From the NCBI GenBank assembly GCA_028023455.1, contig JAQFVV010000013.1, positions 10,824,579 to 10,888,578 on the forward strand: DNA of 64,000 nucleotides, given 5' to 3'. Positions 12,112 to 22,980 of this stretch are shown here, in pieces (position 1 is the stretch's first letter; each line of letters begins with the position of its first letter). Position numbers and translations under genes: made by a program. This stretch comes from Epiperipatus broadwayi. Taxonomy: Eukaryota; Onychophora; Udeonychophora; Euonychophora; Peripatidae. The notes beneath the pieces are model-generated. The model saw only the letters and a program-made list of their open reading frames with translations. It searched no databases and was not told the DNA's origin.

Positions 12112-13370
12112 CTGAAAAATACAGAAATGCCAAAAATCGAAGCTGTGACGAAATTGGCAGGGTTTAGAGTTCATTTTTAGCGATAATGTTTATAAATAAG
12201 GCTGACTTAAAAGCTAAATAACTGCCAGAATTCTAAAGAAGAATACGAAATGAATTAATGTACAATATCCGATTGTGCGGGAGAATTGTTTTTCAGGCTT
12301 AGTTTATCAAAAATACAACGGCTTAATCAACTGATAAATTGCTTTGGATGACTCTCCTGGTAAAATAATGAGCTGCCGGTACTTTAACAAAACTTAAAAA
12401 ATGACAGTATTACGAAAAAAAAAAATTAATAAATCCAAAATGTGGTGGATCCTCTAGTCTGCGGCGTATGTAGAATCATGTATCAGGATCCTCAAAAAAA
12501 AAAAAAAACCTCTTGCTTCTCTTAAGAAAGCACACACTCGTCGACAGCAGCGCCAAATTAAAATGTTATCAACTACAAATATCTTTATAATCTCAGATGA
12601 CAATTTATTACAGCAAATTAATTGATATTTATCAATAAACCTGAACTTTTATAAATAGTTAAATTTTTGGATAAAATAAATTAATTATTCATGAGAATTT
12701 TATCTGAAGTTCTCTGGATATGTAATTACTTTATATACAGAGCATCATTAAAAGATAATACGGAATACTGATTGAAACATAACCGAGATTGAAAAAGTTA
12801 AATAAATAATTTTTATCATTATTTAGTACTCTTTTTAAAAGATAAAAAAAAAAAAAAGGCAAATATTGAAAAAAAAATTATGAATGAGTAATAATGGAAA
12901 AAGGTCACAAAGTCTTTCGGCCTGCATCTAATTGATAGTAATCATGTTGGTTTTGTATATCTACGGCATATTTAAAACTTCCATGATGTAATATAAAAAT
13001 CTGAATTTTATCATTGCATCTGAAATTGTTAGGATGTATAATATTCAACTAAATATTAAAAGCTAAACTAAATTGGATTATGAATATGACAAACTATTAT
13101 AGATGAAATTTATCTTTTTGCCTACACATTTTAATTAATGTTTGCACTAAAATACGCTTTGCAGTTAACGCATATAAATTCTCGAAAAAATAATAATAAA
13201 TGAGCGTAATTTAAGTTCAGTAATAAAAATTATATATATTAGATATCATATCTGATACAAAATCGCAATATATGTTTACTAGTTATTATATAAAGTTTAT
13301 AATAAAATATCAGGAAATACACAAATTGTCAATAGTTTCTACCTCATTAAATCAATAATAAAAAGATCAA
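12112..13370. other. CpG-retaining DNA flanking the candidate exon
   Basis: The segment contains unusually GC- and CpG-rich islets for this window (12255-12300, 12450-12480 and 12535-12555, the last with CTCGTCGACAGCAGCGCC) separated by A-runs. I could not build another exon with splice sites and a conserved-looking peptide. The GC islets may be regulatory, but the sequence alone does not show that. Confidence 0.4.
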
Positions 13371-13389
13371 ACAGCTAAGAGATTCAATG

Positions 13390-14085
13390 AAGACTAGAAT
13401 GAAAAGTCTAAAAAAAAAAATGTAGGGTTTTTAAAAATCTTCTTGTAGCTCTTTATAGAAGTGAAAATTGGACATGAAAGAAGGATAGATCAAATATTGA
13501 TATTTTCAACTGTAGTCTATAAAGTCTTTTAGAAACAATGGACAACAAAAAAGCAGATGGATAGTCTATCAAATAAGACCTGAATCTACTAGTGGAAAGT
13601 TTTTTTTTTTTTTTTTAAATGAAAAAAGCTTCAGCTCTAGAAAAGATCGATAAACTTTATTTTTTGCTATGCATTAAAAAAATTTAAAAATGACGATTTG
13701 AAGAGTTTCTCAAAATAATAATTTGTAGTAATCTTTATTATGAATACTATACACGTTTATATATAATGTTAATCATCATCATCATTATTATCAACTACTC
13801 ATAATGAGTGAAACGATTTTAACTTCAAAAGAAAAAAAATAAAGATGAGTTTTCAGAAAATAAAGAGAAGAATTAGAATCAGAATTAAGTATGGTTGCAC
13901 AAATCATACAATTCCATTGCCACAGTTAGAATAGAAAGATGACTGAAGGTCTGAAGTTCTGAAAGATTCTTGATGACTGGTCCCTAAGCGCAGAAAAGTA
14001 AAAGAGAAAAAACAAAAACAAAGGAATAATGAGAGAAAAAAACTAAAGAGAAAAGAGTCATTTTTTTAAATTTTATCTGCTTTGT
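13390..14085 (+). pseudogene. Possible decayed LINE ORF2 C-terminal relic
   Basis: Around 13440-13500 one frame reads LYRSENWT followed after a stop by KKDRS. This resembles the conserved 'LLYGSETWTLKK'-type segment downstream of the reverse transcriptase in RTE/CR1-like LINEs. At 13900-13945 it shares a repeat with 8020-8060. Stops and frameshifts are everywhere. This could be an older relative of the LINE at 15.0 kb. Support is weak. Confidence 0.3.
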
Positions 14086-14984
14086 ATTATATTCTTATAA
14101 ATTTAATAAAAATGGCATATTTAAATTTTGAGTTAATAAACATACTAATTCGTAGTAACTTTTAGGATTAAAAATGTAAAATATTAAAATATATAATTAT
14201 CAGACAATATTTGTTCTCAAACGAGTAAAAATGTAATTATGTGGACGTTGCAAAGATATATAAAATTGTAATTGATTAATTAAGAATCATAGAAAGAAGT
14301 ATAATACATAAATCACAAAATAAAATCAGTGAAATACTGTTTTTTATGTTCAAATAAAATAAAAATAATATATTAAAAGCTAAGATTTTTCTTATTTACT
14401 ATATGCTAAATAATATATTAAGTCCATAGAAACTGTCAAATTACCGGGTAAACAAAAATAAATAACTTTTATCTGTGGCTAAAGATATTATATAAAACAA
14501 AATTAGAGAATAGCACCTGTGAGAATGAATTTATCTTTTTACCATACAATGAGAAAGATAGTAATTCTTAATGTATTACATGATTATCATAATACTGAAA
14601 CATGGAATTATTTTTATGAGTCTGTTATGGATACAAGTGAATCTATTCATAGATTTCCTATAAAACAATTATGATTGATTTTCTGACAAGGATCTATCAG
14701 TAATTTGATTTTTAAAAAAATATTACATTTTCTGAGTGGCAGAATAATAAATTAAATTTGAAACGTTAATATAGATATTTAAAAGCATATATTTTTTAAT
14801 GCACTGACAGTCACATACGGACCTGATAAATTGTACCACAATCCTGTCAAATCTGGCAATGGCATCTCCCTGTACGATTACTATGACATTATGAACAGGA
14901 AGAAAAAGTATTTTAATCAATTTTTGAATAATGATACAAGAATTGAGATGATAACTTTCAATAATATATCTATTCATTTAGATT

Positions 14985-15625
14985 TGGACAAAGATATTCC
15001 AGCTTAGTGATGTCCAAACAGTTCTTTGTAATCTTAAAAATGTAAAAGCTGCAAGTGCTGATGAAATATCTACAGAAATATTAAAATATAAAGGTAATAG
15101 GTCAGTTTAAAAAATATTGGGATTTTTCAGGAATATAAGGGCATATGAAGGCATGCTATCTGATCTTAAAGATATTTCTTTTGGTACCAAATCTAAAAAT
15201 AAACAGAATAATCAAGAGTGCAGTAATTATTGTGGAATATCATTATTATCCATTATAGCAAAGATACTTTCAAGGATTTTGTTGAATAAGTTGTTTCCAA
15301 TCATAAATGAATGGTTAGCTAAGACTCAGTGTCATTTTACAAAACCAAGAAGCACTATAGTCATGGTTTTTGTTGCAAAGTAAATGCAAGAAAAGTGTTG
15401 GGATTTATTTCTATATATTGCTTTTATTGATTTGGTTAAATTTAGTGAAAATTAATTGTTATCCAAAGTCTATTCATCTTAGGCATCATCTACATAAAGA
15501 AATGAGAAAAAATTATGTTATTATAAATGGAAAATCTGAGACATTTAAAGTAAAAACTGGAGTCAAACAAGAATGGGCTCCAACATTGTTCTCAATATTT
15601 ATGATAATTGTCTTTGAAACAATGA
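14985..15625 (+). pseudogene. LINE reverse transcriptase pseudogene, 5' part
   Basis: These are non-LTR retrotransposon ORF2 fragments. The first segment (about 15000-15100) reads LSDVQTVLCNLKNVKAASAD, matching the conserved 'LKNGKAPGPDGI' region. The next (15195-15370) contains CSNYCGISLLSIIAKILSR...LLNKL and QCHFTKPRSTIVMVF, the RT fingers block. After a stop and frameshift, LYIAFIDLVKF (about 15408-15440) is motif A with its Asp. VIINGKSETFKVKTGVKQ...APTLFSIF (about 15515-15600) follows. At least two frameshifts and several stops kill it. Homology stops abruptly at 'VFETMM' where the 5' LTR of a Gypsy element begins and resumes at 19052. It is an RTE/CR1-like LINE by motif order. Confidence 0.85.
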
Positions 15626-16196
15626 TGTTTTTAGAATATAATAATAATTGTTCTAAAGTTGAAATAAATGTTAAATTATTACAAAGTAAAATTTAAAAAG
15701 TTATAAATATTAAAGTTGAAATATGTTGATAAAATAAGCATTTTCATATGGAAAAATATTTAAGTAAAAGAATAGACCAGGATTCAGATTAACTAAAATG
15801 ATAATAAACAATGATAGTAATTAGTGTTCTAAAAAATTCCCATGACCATAGTGTTGCTATCTGACATTGAACTGAGAAACAAATAAAAGCTCATAAAAAG
15901 AATTGAGATCTTCACTTATACACCCTAAAGACAGAGCTGGATGTGATTATCTAAAGAAACTACAAGGCTGTGTTCAAAGGACTATGAATGATCTAGTGAA
16001 CTCCATCACTGAAGGTTCAAAAGTGGACCTAGGAACTTTGTTGGGATGTATATATTAAATGTTGTTAATTTAATTTTTACTATTGTTATCTTGTTAGCAA
16101 TAAAAGTCAAATTTGAGTTATAAAGTTTTCTTGTTATAATTATTTCTGTTGCCTGTTCACCTTTACCATGACTGCAGTATTTGAGATGGCTGTACA
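15625..16196 (+). repeat. 5' LTR of Gypsy element
   Basis: The segment matches 18448-19049: 'agttataaatattaaagtt', 'atatgttgataa.ataagcattt', 'aatagatcag..tgcagattaactaaaat' and 'gagttataaagttttcttgttataatta' recur in order. It starts TGTTTTTAGAATA, where LINE homology stops, and its end is placed at TGTACA. It lacks about 95 bp that the 3' LTR retains. The two LTRs differ at many sites, so the insertion is old. Confidence 0.8.
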
Positions 16197-16206
16197 GATG
16201 AAAAAC

Positions 16207-16224
16207 TGGTGCAGTTATTCAGGA
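16207..16224 (+). promoter_or_regulatory. Primer-binding-site-like sequence
   Basis: TGGTGCAGTTATTCAGGATC starts about ten bases after the 5' LTR end. Invertebrate Gypsy elements typically carry a TGGTGC- or TGGCGC-beginning site complementary to a tRNA 3' end in this position. It has probably diverged from its original sequence. Confidence 0.4.
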
Positions 16225-17160
16225 TCAAATTCAAACTGTTAATTTGTATGGTAGCAGTCAGTAATAGGATTTTGATCAGTAGCTAGAACTTGTAGGCATA
16301 AATAAGATTAAATTGCATAGTTTAAAACTGACTAGATAAGTCAGCCTATTGGGAAATAGTATGATAATCATATAAAAATTTTCTTTTACTTATTAGTTAT
16401 TAATTTGGATTAGGACAGTAAAATGATGACTGTGCGATAGTCCTTTTGATTGGATAATTTATCTTGATAAAATTGAGGAACTTTTTTATTGATGGAACTA
16501 TGAGTATTAAAGTTGCCACATTGTTATGTTATGCTGAAAAACAAGTAATTAGAACTACAAATAGGCTATGCAAACATGAAGAACCAGATAAAATATCATA
16601 CAATATGTAATTGGAAAATTGAATAATTATGTCAGTCTCCGGCCCACAAAACATGTTGCATGACTACATTTTAGAAACAGATGTTAAAATAAAGGAAAAT
16701 ATGTATGTGACTATGATCAAGAATTGAAGGAACTTTATAAGAGTTGTAATTATGATGATATCTTAGAGAACATTCGGCTCAAATAGTTATTTTGTGGAAT
16801 GTCCAATGACAGGCTTAGGTAGCAGAAGCTAGCCTCAAGAGGACATGTAATGAAGTAATTAAATTGGGAGTAGCCCATGAAACAGTACTTAACCAAACAA
16901 AGGAGTTCCAGAATTTTATTAATAATAATGAAGGTTGTGCATTCATGCAAAAAAAACTGAAATTAAATATTAGCCTGCTAAGATTAAGATTAAAGAAATA
17001 GTTGTCCTATTGTTGTGCAAAGAAGGGCCTCATGGCAAAAAAGTGTAAATTTAATAAAGAATTTTGCAGAGCTTGTGAGAAAATAGGTCACTTAGAAAGA
17101 GCATATAGTAAGGGAAAAAAGAATGTAGCAGCTCAGCAACTTTTCCCCAAGGGGAAATAA
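16225..17160 (+). pseudogene. Gypsy gag pseudogene with zinc knuckles
   Basis: The only clear domain is a pair of CCHC-type nucleocapsid knuckles at about 17000-17105. The first reads CYCCAKKGLMAKKC, where the usual His-containing spacing is damaged. The second reads CRACEKIGHLERAY, whose last Cys is replaced by Tyr. Upstream sequence (16380-16990) is probably capsid, but stops break all frames and I cannot align it confidently. The role in an intact element would be RNA packaging in virus-like particles. The position between the 5' LTR and the protease-like block fits gag. Confidence 0.7.
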
Positions 17161-17515
17161 GCAAATTGTGAGTTTTAATTGGGATCAATTTATCCTAACA
17201 GTGAAATTCTTAAATTGAAAAATCACAATAAAAATTGACAGTGTGGAAAGCAGGTCACTTACAGCAGCTAAAGACTGAAATAGAGTAATGAACAATTGTA
17301 AGAATATTCCTATACTAATGCAAACTAGTTTAAGAGTGAAAGATGCTAGTAGTAATACTATGACAATATTAGGGCAAGTAGATGTAACTGTAGAATTTAA
17401 AAGTAAAGTTTGTAGATTACCATTATAGAGAAAGACAGTCTAAACCCTATTATAAGTAAGGAATGGTTCCATGCTCTCGGAATCAAAATATGTAAGTTTA
17501 AAATAGGAAATGGCA
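17160..17515 (+). pseudogene. Gypsy aspartic protease-like remnant
   Basis: Sequence after the knuckles reads like a retropepsin region: TIKIDSVESRSLTAAKD (about 17230-17275), then LRVKDASSNTMTILGQVDVTVEFK (about 17330-17400), a typical C-terminal half with 'G' and beta-strand spacing, and NPIISKEWFHALGIKI (about 17440-17490). The catalytic DTG is not preserved (DSV at the expected place). Homology to the expected polyprotein stops near 17510. Confidence 0.55.
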
Positions 17516-18145
17516 TTAAACATGCTGATGCATTGATGAAAGTCTTGCTTAAATCAAATGCAAATGTTCCAGAAAATAATTATATTAATCAGTCTATAGT
17601 TGCAAAAACTTGGGAATGTATACACATCAATCATTCCAGACCATTTCATGGATACATAGTTTGGTAGTGATCAATGCATATCCAAAGTGGTCTGAATATA
17701 GAACTAAGAAACAATTATAAAAATTTGCTTTTGATGATTTTCCCAAAATGTTAATATCAGATAATGATACCACTTTTATGCCCATTAAATTCAAGGATTT
17801 TCTTAAAGAATGGGAGATTAGACATATAGCCACACCTCCATACCATCTTGAGCCCAATGGCATTGCAAAAAAGGCAGTACAAATGTTACATAAGAAAGAT
17901 ATTGCAAATATACAAGAAGCTTTGTTTCCTGATTTATTATATCAGCATAGTACACTATCATGTAGTACTGGTAAATTTCCAGCTAAGATGATGTTTGCAT
18001 TGTTAATTCAGCCAGATGAAAAATTTGAATGTGATGAAAGCAACAGCTTAGAAATGAGATATGCCAAGAGGAAAAACATCTTGATAAGGAACATTCTCAG
18101 AAAGTATGTGCTAAAAGGCATAATCCATGAACACCTGTAAATGCA
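17515..18145 (+). pseudogene. Gypsy integrase pseudogene joined to RNase H tail
   Basis: GIKHADALMK at about 17512-17545 resembles the conserved end of the Gypsy RNase H/connection region (N.HADALSR). It follows directly on protease-like sequence, so RT and nearly all of RNase H are deleted. The integrase core follows. HINHSRPF (about 17626-17650) corresponds to the first catalytic Asp site but has Asn. LISDNDTTFM (about 17748-17780) keeps the second Asp. The block ATPPYHLEPNGIAKKAVQ (about 17830-17880) has Lys where the catalytic Glu lies. Thus two of the three DDE residues are substituted and there are stops between 17640 and 17745. The C-terminal part reads HVNHVRLYKKE (about 18188-18220). 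The element is dead and non-autonomous. Confidence 0.85.
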
Positions 18146-18447
18146 AATAGTAATTGTCCAGACAGAAACAAGAAAAATCATGCAGAAACATGTAAATCAT
18201 GTCAGGCTTTATAAAAAAGAAATTGATCTAACTATATTGCTGGACATTCCAAATTACATAGAGGAATTAGACAAATCAAAAATAAATGAAGAGAACAAAT
18301 AAGACTAGAACATTACTGTTGAAAAGAATACATTCTCATGTAGATAACAAAAAACTAAAAAAGAGCCAAATTATCTTAAAAATATATGAGACTTTAGAAA
18401 CTGATAATTTTGGAAGTGGAGATATGCTGTATTTAGGATGTAAATAA
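18146..18447 (+). other. Gypsy 3' internal region and polypurine tract
   Basis: This is the remainder of the pol C-terminus (to about 18300), then non-coding sequence. The purine run GGAAGTGGAGATA at 18412-18424 lies shortly before the 3' LTR and is the likely plus-strand priming site. Confidence 0.45.
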
Positions 18448-19049
18448 AATGTATTTAGAATAAATAATTGTGCTCAGTTAAAATTAGAAAGTTATAAATA
18501 TTAAAGTTAAAATATGTTGATAAGATAAGCATTTCCGTATAAAAAAATATTTAAATAAAAGAATAGATCAGAATGCAGATTAACTAAAATAATAATAAAT
18601 AATGATAGTGTTGCTACTTGGAATTGATCTGAGAAAAGAATAAAAACTCACTTATAAGAAGAATCAAGGTCTTCACTCACACACTCATATCGATGGAGCT
18701 GGGCATGTTTTTCTTAAGAAACTACAAAGCTGAGTATTCAAAGAACTACAGATGACCCAGTGAACTCCATTACTGGAAGTTTGAAAGTGGACCTAGAGAC
18801 TATTTGCAAGCCACAGCAACATTATTGTTTTTGTACACCTTTATGGCCAAGTATCATAAGTGTTGCTATAATACTAATCTATGTGACATTATTAATTGTT
18901 AAGTTGTATATATATTAAGCATTGCTAATTTAATTTTTTTTATTATCTTGGAAAAAATTTCAAATTTGAGTTATAAAGTTTTCTTGTTATAATTAATTTT
19001 GTTTGTCTGACCACTTTTACTATAACTGCAGTAATTATAGTGCAGTACA
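18448..19049 (+). repeat. 3' LTR of Gypsy element
   Basis: It begins TGTATTTAGAATA, matching TGTTTTTAGAATA at the 5' LTR, and ends near GCAGTACA. It contains a block (about 18806-18905) missing from the 5' LTR. LINE homology resumes immediately after it. I could not define an exact 4-6 bp target-site duplication. Confidence 0.8.
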
Positions 19050-19051
19050 CA

Positions 19052-19610
19052 GCAGATCAAGATAAGATACAGGTTTAATGGTGGAATTTTTAATTTGAAT
19101 TGATTAAAAGTGAAAACAATATTTTCTTGGATTCTGTATTTACAGTATGTTGATAATTGTGCTATTTTTGCCAGTTAATGCATTATATAAAGTCTTTGAT
19201 TTAATAATTAATGTTCAAAAAATTCATGGTCTTTATTAGCCAGTGACAGAAGAAAAATCTTCAGCAACTTTTAGTTTGGATGGTTATCAATTTGAGACTG
19301 TAAATCAATTTAAATATCTTAGTAGTTTTATAAGTAAAAAGTTGGAGACTTAGATGTTGAGATCCAACACAGACTTCAATGTGCTTATGCTTTTAACAAG
19401 TTAAATGATAATTCATTACAGAACAATTACTATTGCAATTAAAATTACCTGTATATAAAGCTTCTTTTTTTATCTAATTAATTGTGAGAAGTGAAAGTTG
19501 GATTATTATCAACATAACATAAATGCATTAGAAAATATTCACTTAAATATGTTCCATAAACTTTTAAAAATATAACCAATCAATATATTTTTTATCTTAC
19601 TGGATGTAAT
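19052..19610 (+). pseudogene. LINE reverse transcriptase pseudogene, 3' part
   Basis: This continues the LINE interrupted at 15625. IKIRYRFNGGIFNLN (about 19052-19100) is followed by LQYVDNCAIFAS (about 19140-19180), which is RT motif C: the consensus YADD catalytic pair is read here as YVDN, with the second Asp lost. GYQFETVNQFKYLSSFISKKLET (about 19282-19350) matches the post-RT 'FKYLGS' block. KLDYYQHNINALENIHLNMFHKLL (about 19490-19570) matches the C-terminal 'LLEQFHMRHLR' block. Several stops and frameshifts are present. Conserved blocks in the right order on both sides establish the nested insertion. Confidence 0.8.
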
Positions 19611-20120
19611 CTTATAGAATCCACTTAGACATGTAAAAAGGATGAATAATGCAAGATTTTCTAAGAGAGTATTTTATGATAAATTTAAACATGGTTTTTT
19701 GAGAAAAGTAGATCTTATTTATGTTATAATGATTACTTCAGACATTCTAAAGAAAGGCAATATTGATTGTGTCCATTGAGAAAATGTAAAAGAGAATAAA
19801 ATAGAAGTTGCTGACATATTTCAGTAAGAAAAGTTTTATGAAGCAATTAGAAGTTGGCATCACAAAATATCAAACAGTAAAATGAACTAATGTTCTATAT
19901 ATTGTAACATAATTAAAGTTACCCAAAGAAATATTTAAAGGAGTCCAAATATCAAGAATTATAAGCAAATTATTAATAACAAGTATTATAACTCAGATAT
20001 ATGAAATCACATGAAGTGAGTACACTACTAATTCAATAAAATATAACTCAGGTATACAGGCAGTAGATCTTATCCACTTTCATTTCTTGGTTTGATGTTA
20101 AGTGCATGTTTAAACAAATA
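19611..20120. other. AT-rich DNA downstream of the LINE
   Basis: The first part (to about 19900) may be the remaining 3' end of the LINE, with stray LINE-like fragments. Beyond that I see nothing recognisable. Confidence 0.4.
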
Positions 20121-20127
20121 CTAAGTG

Positions 20128-20235
20128 AATATGGTCTAGCAGGGTGCCACTAGATTATCTGAATCTAGACACGGTTATATCTAATAACCTTTCACATGTA
20201 CCGGGTTTGAATCCCCTTTTTGGTACTTTATTTCT
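20128..20235 (+). repeat. tRNA-like SINE fragment (weak)
   Basis: GGTCTAGCAGGGTG loosely fits a pol III box A. ACCGGGTTTGAATCCCC about 70 bases later fits box B and the T arm. The acceptor stem is not convincing and no target-site duplication was found. Confidence 0.35.
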
Positions 20236-22980
20236 AATAAAAATGGGAGATTTTGCTTTTTTGAGCCATATCACTATATGCACTAAAATTTAGGTAAAAG
20301 TAAAACATCTTTAAACCAAAGTGGAGTTCATTAGACATAAATCATTTCTCAGATCTTAACATAACAAATGTGTTTCAATATTTTTATAAGTTTACTAGCT
20401 CAGATTATATATAACTAATTTAGGATGGCAATTCACTCATTCTTGCATGAAATAGATGATGGGATGTGGTTATAATAATACTAAGAGATCACTAAATATT
20501 ATGAAATTAATATTTATTTATGGCCTTTAAACATTTAAACAGCTCATTAATTAAAACATTGATGACGATGATGATGATGATAATAATAACGATAATGACA
20601 AGGGTTTCAACTACAGCTCTAGGACTAAGCCTAAACATAAAATTGAATTTTTATAAAGAAATTCATAATTATTGTTAATCTTAGCATTTTTAATCATATC
20701 TTAAACAACTAATATTTAACCATTGATGATGATGAATAATCACACTTAACAAAGACTACACCTAATGAAATATATACGCCTCGTTTAATAAAACAAACTA
20801 ATATTTATTACTGCATTTCTAACATATACATAAAATTTTGAGACATACATGAAAATTGACATGAATAACAATAATAATAATAATTGATTATATAACAATC
20901 CTCAGATTAATTTCAAGTTCTTCCCCCTTTCCCTTCAAATGTATTTTGTATTAAGTTGGATGTCACATTGACCATGATTTTCACTCCATGAGAAAAGTAT
21001 TTCAAGAAAAAAAATATTATCTGCTCATTAGCACACATACTTTATAAATCTAACATGTAAGTAGAATGTTAAAAAAAAATGTTAATAGAATTGAAAGAGC
21101 AAGTTTTAGAAACAAGTTTTAAATTATTATCTCCTCCCCCTCTATCTCTGAAATGCTATACTTAACTTGAAACAAAATAATCTAATATTCTAATACTACT
21201 TGTTACTTCACATTCACTGGCAATTATACACATATAAAAATATTATTATGTATGTGCGTGTTTTATCCCATAATAACAAAATATTATTTAAAACCAAAAT
21301 AATAATAATATATTAGTTAAAACTAAAATCATAATACCATAAAAAAAATTGTTTTACACATTAATATTTTTCATAACTGTAAAATTAATAAACAAATAAA
21401 TTTTGATACATTCAAAATCATTTATGAAGCTCAAAGTTATTATTAGTAAGACATTCTTATTTTTAATTGATCTGAATAGTCTTTAAAAGTTCTTTAAATA
21501 AAATATACCACTTTATTGCTAAAATGTTTATTAAGACTCTGATATCATAAAGAAAATAGATATAAAAAGTCATATTACCGATCTTTTGTTTGTGGCGAAT
21601 TTCCAAGGGTTCAAACTTGTCTTGTATAATGTCTATATTTCTGCAGCTACCATTTCCATTTTACGTGGGAACAATCTCTTTCTTGAGGTGTATAACTATT
21701 TGATGATGATGACTCTATTGAGGTTATTTGCTTTAGTGGACAATTTGGAAATCATTATATTAATTTTTCTTCTCTTCCTGTCAAGCATGATTCTTAGTGG
21801 ATGAAATACAGCGGTTTTTTCACATTTATAAATTTTCTTGAGTTTAAAATCAGTTGCTGGAACAATTAATTGGACTTGATGATTAATATTTATCAGTAGA
21901 TTAATTCATCTTTTATCAAATGCAGGTGAATGCTTTCTTCCTTCTATTAAAAACATCTTATTTCTCTGGTCAGTTGAAAGGTGTAGAATATTATTTTAGA
22001 CACATCTTTTCTTTCCTATGTGATGTGCAGCTTCCCCCAGATGGTCCGGAAAAGATGGGACATACATATAATTTTTCTAGCCAGCCATTTCTTATATTTT
22101 CAACATTCAATTTAATAGTTTAATAATCTGAATCATAATCACAATAAATAATAATAATTCCAGGCAGCTTTTTTTAGCTAACTTAACCAATCAGAGATAG
22201 CGTCACTTGCTATTTTTGGACAAATTCATTTTAATTAGATCTCTAATTTATTTTCAACTAAATTATTTTTCAACTGAAAAGTTTAATCCTTTTTCCAGAC
22301 ACTTTTGTTTTAAAAAAAAAATAGACTTAATCCTTATTTCCTTTCTTTTTTTTTTACATCTAGGTAACACTTCAAATTTTTGAGCTTCCTTCTTTAGATC
22401 TTAAGATAAGACAATTTCAAAATTAGAGTTCTCACCCATTATAAGCTCCCAAAGTGAAAAACAATCATTTACAAAAAAAATTGCTACAAAGATAGATATC
22501 TGATTAAACAGATTTCCTCTTTTAACATAAATTTGTACAAAAAAAATAATTTGACAGATTTAATCCTTCCTTTTCTTTCAATATTTAGTAAATGTAAATT
22601 TCTGTATGTAATGTACACACATCCTTCATTCTTTCAAATCATTCATAAACTAACATTAAATAATATAATTGCTAGCTTAGTAATTATAACCCTATTATTT
22701 AAAATTAAATCTGTAACTTTTAAATCCCAATTACATTTAAAGAAAAGCAAAATAGAAGTATAGAATAAGACATTAAAATTGATCAAGCATAAGTTAGTTT
22801 TAAAGAAAGTTAAAATGTTGAATATTTGAAATATAAAACAATTAAATAGCTTACACATACACTGCCTATACGTATGCATTATAACTTTGCTTTTGAACAG
22901 AAAATTTAAATATTAAATAGTTTAAATGTGTGTATTACCTTTCTATCAACACACAAACAAATAAAGCATATAATTGTTGA
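20236..22980. other. AT-rich DNA without recognised gene
   Basis: There is a GAT/AAT repeat patch at 20562-20598 and generic ORFs at 21586-22123 with no recognisable domain or splice context. I see no supported gene. Confidence 0.45.

Noticed and set aside
12450-12480. GGATCCTCTAG resembling a cloning-vector polylinker
   Set aside because: The match is only about 11 bases and the following sequence diverges; chance is sufficient.
21586-22123. Two consecutive plus-strand ORFs as a small gene
   Set aside because: No recognisable protein motif, hydrophobic AT-driven composition, and no splice sites joining them.
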